From: GCA-002708315 sp963676635
GTDB lineage: Bacteria > Bacteroidota > Bacteroidia > Bacteroidales > F082
Direction: 5' to 3'
DNA length: 64,000 bases
Assembly: GCA_963676635.1 (NCBI GenBank)
Contig: OY781105.1
Location: forward strand, 1,488,001 to 1,552,000
A program made the translations under genes and the position numbers. Positions 62,109 to 64,000 of the stretch are shown here, piece by piece. How positions within the stretch are numbered: the stretch's first letter is position 1; each line of letters opens with the position of its first letter. Under the pieces are notes generated by a model that was given only the letters and a program-made list of their open reading frames with translations, ran no database searches and had not been told where the DNA came from.

Positions 62109-64000
62109 ATGAAAAAATTATTACTATTAGTTTTAGCTATTGGTATTGGTTTTTCTGCTGTATCACAGGCTACTCATGTTTTAAAAAGCACCAGAGCCCC
62201 ACAGCATGAATTATTAATGGAACCAGCACCACAGGGAGCTAATACTGTTATGAACGACGATCAACCTGAGTCAAAGACTGTTACTACCAAAGACGGCGCC
62301 ATTGTAAGCTTTGTTGCTATGGGACAATCAGGTAATGCTTATGGTTTTTACAGTAACCCACGTACATACGTATGGGCAGACCCAAATCTGAACAGCGTTA
62401 CATTCATTCACAGAATGACAGGTGGTACAGAGATTGAAGGTAACAGTCGTCTTGCATATGACGTATCAATTGACGGTGGTGCAACTTTTACAAATAACGT
62501 ATTAGTTTATACTCCACTAGGCGCAGGTCCTACATATCCTGACGCTGCAGCACGTTACCCACAAGGTGGTATTATCAATCCTGAAGGCAACACAGATCCT
62601 GCAAATGCATATTATGCATATTTTGCTCCTACTCTGGACCAGTCTAACGGTGGTAGCTGGGGTGGTTATGGTTATGGTGTTAACGCACTTACAGAAACTG
62701 ACCCATCTGCTCCAACACAGACTAACCTCACAACAGGCGACGGTTATTACCGTTTAATTCCTGATGCATTTACAATAACACAACAAGGTATTGCATGGTA
62801 TATTGAACCATCTACTGACATGTCAACTGAAGAATACACCGGTGAAATTATTGTTGGTAAAGGTGAAGTAGTTGATGGTGACATTGTATACGAAGAAAGC
62901 CTACTTGGTTTCCTTGAAGAAGGAGAAACAATCAACGATACAAAAATAGCTTTTGCTCCTAATGGACAAACTGGTTATATGCTTATTATGACTGATTCAC
63001 CAAGTGATCCTATTCCTTACACAAGTTATCACCCGGTATTACTTAAAACTACTGACGGTGGTGAATCCTGGAGCGATCCTATTCACGTTCAGTTAGGTGG
63101 TGTTGATGGTCTTGAACCAGTTAAATATTACTGGTCAGACGAAATTCTTGAATCTATTGACGTTTATGGCCCTGGTTTTAATCGTGACGAAGTATATTAT
63201 AACTTAGGCTTCCAGGCTGACCTCATTGTAGACGCTCAAGGTAACCCTCACATTACAGGTATTATTGCTATCGGTACTGAAGACGGATGGTATCCTGGCG
63301 AAGGTACTATGGCTACATGGCACATTTTCTCAAGAGATGGTGCAGAAACATTTGATGCTGTAGCTCTTTATGACAATATATACTTGGAAGGAACAATTGG
63401 TGAAATTACACAACAAAACCGTCCTTACGCTGCTTCTACATATGACGGACATTATCTTTTCTTCTCATGGATCGATACTGATCTTGAAGGTTCTGAAGAT
63501 AACACTAATCCAAATATCTTTGTTGTTGGTTACGATTCAGAAGATGAATTCTATACTGATGTAAACAATGTTACAAACCTATCAACATACTGGTACAGCG
63601 CATTCTACGGATCTATGTCACAATATGTATTTGCTGAACTTAATGGTGATGAAACAGTCTGGGATTGTGAAATTCCTTTCGTATTCACAGAATTTACAGT
63701 ACCTGGCGATGATGCTTCAGAAATGAACTTCTACTATGTAAAAGACTTCACATTACAGATGCCTGTAGGTGTTGAAGAAAGTGCAGAAATGGTTGACTTT
63801 TCAGTTAATCAGAACAATCCAAACCCAGCTGTTGATTACACAAGAATTCTTGTAACTGCTGACGGACAGAATCCTGTTAACTTAACAGTTTCTAATATCC
63901 TTGGTCAGATTGTTTATACAGAATCTGCTACAACATCAGCTATTGGACATACTTTTAACCTTAACGTAAGCAATTACGAATCTGGTATTTATTTCTACAC
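62109..64000 (+). CDS. T9SS cargo protein, sialidase-like repeats, cut at right edge
   Basis: Open from ATG 62109 to the end of the window (630 codons, no stop). Signal peptide 1-20 (MKKLLLLVLAIGIGFSAVSQ). The body has BNR/sialidase-type Asp-box phrases (YDVSIDGGATF, KTTDGGESWSDP, FSRDGAETF), and near the edge a type A sorting domain starts (VNQNNPNPAVDYTRI, NVSNYESGIYFYT), so only about 15 codons are missing. It is secreted by the T9SS; substrate unknown. Optimal-looking codons and a good promoter suggest strong expression. Confidence 0.85.
   Translation, partial: MKKLLLLVLAIGIGFSAVSQATHVLKSTRAPQHELLMEPAPQGANTVMNDDQPESKTVTTKDGAIVSFVAMGQSGNAYGFYSNPRTYVWADPNLNSVTFIHRMTGGTEIEGNSRLAYDVSIDGGATFTNNVLVYTPLGAGPTYPDAAARYPQGGIINPEGNTDPANAYYAYFAPTLDQSNGGSWGGYGYGVNALTETDPSAPTQTNLTTGDGYYRLIPDAFTITQQGIAWYIEPSTDMSTEEYTGEIIVGKGEVVDGDIVYEESLLGFLEEGETINDTKIAFAPNGQTGYMLIMTDSPSDPIPYTSYHPVLLKTTDGGESWSDPIHVQLGGVDGLEPVKYYWSDEILESIDVYGPGFNRDEVYYNLGFQADLIVDAQGNPHITGIIAIGTEDGWYPGEGTMATWHIFSRDGAETFDAVALYDNIYLEGTIGEITQQNRPYAASTYDGHYLFFSWIDTDLEGSEDNTNPNIFVVGYDSEDEFYTDVNNVTNLSTYWYSAFYGSMSQYVFAELNGDETVWDCEIPFVFTEFTVPGDDASEMNFYYVKDFTLQMPVGVEESAEMVDFSVNQNNPNPAVDYTRILVTADGQNPVNLTVSNILGQIVYTESATTSAIGHTFNLNVSNYESGIYFY

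Noticed and set aside
1..64000. tRNA and rRNA genes
   Set aside because: I looked for T-loop-like GGTTCGAATCC strings and rRNA cores on both strands and saw none that fold properly; a covariance search would be needed for certainty.

Overview
The window is a low-GC chromosomal segment from a member of the Bacteroidota. It is probably close to Bacteroidales/Marinilabiliales, but no rRNA or tRNA is present to fix this. The evidence is a PorP/SprF-PorE-type OmpA-adhesin operon of the type IX secretion system (T9SS), several secreted proteins with T9SS C-terminal sorting domains, Bacteroidota families (DUF4136, DUF4625, SusC-like TonB receptor organisation), and -7 promoter boxes of the TAnnTTTG kind.

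Layout. 0.6-7.7 kb: a three-gene T9SS operon on the minus strand. 7.9-10.2 kb: nitrilase, TsaC/Sua5 and glycosyltransferase-9 genes, minus strand. 10.4-14.4 kb: a dihydroorotate-dehydrogenase-like gene, then outer-membrane and lipoprotein genes, plus strand. 15.1-19.5 kb: a tyrosine/homogentisate degradation operon (hmgA, hppD, fahA, flavin reductase). 19.6-22.0 kb: a DUF6263-like protein and DnaB. 22.2-26.0 kb: nikR, a TonB-dependent receptor and two DUF4625 lipoproteins, with two similar 27-bp operator-like sites, which I read as a nickel-uptake operon. 26-34 kb: exonuclease, lipoprotein, class V aminotransferase, peroxiredoxin, a membrane-anchored LuxR regulator and a TolC family protein. 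34.2-40.8 kb: twin 1088-residue T9SS cargo proteins. 41.1-41.9 kb: an AraC-type regulator.

42-53 kb is an accessory desert almost free of normal genes. It holds a mosaic of duplicated palindromic repeats (42.1-47.0 kb) interrupted by an intact IS110-family element. It also holds periodic palindrome arrays, a decayed gene end, and a fourfold tandem array of GxxExxY (PD-(D/E)XK fold) genes bounded by 18-bp inverted repeats, each copy with a different lesion. 53-64 kb returns to ordinary genes: a response regulator with a degenerate receiver, Obg, a large receiver/PEP-pyruvate-binding fusion, a GT2, an ACP-KASIII-SDR set, and a T9SS cargo gene running off the right edge.

Three things stand out. 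(1) The IS110 element has a noncoding left end in which the four guide segments of a bridge RNA can be read by eye. Two match the target repeat it sits in and two match its own joined ends, and undisrupted copies of the target lie nearby. (2) Five intergenic regions carry arrays of short palindromic words spaced 22 bp centre to centre. The word changes between and within arrays but the phase is kept. I do not know of a described element of this kind. (3) Each of the four GxxExxY copies is damaged at a different place, one of them exactly at the Glu of the family motif.
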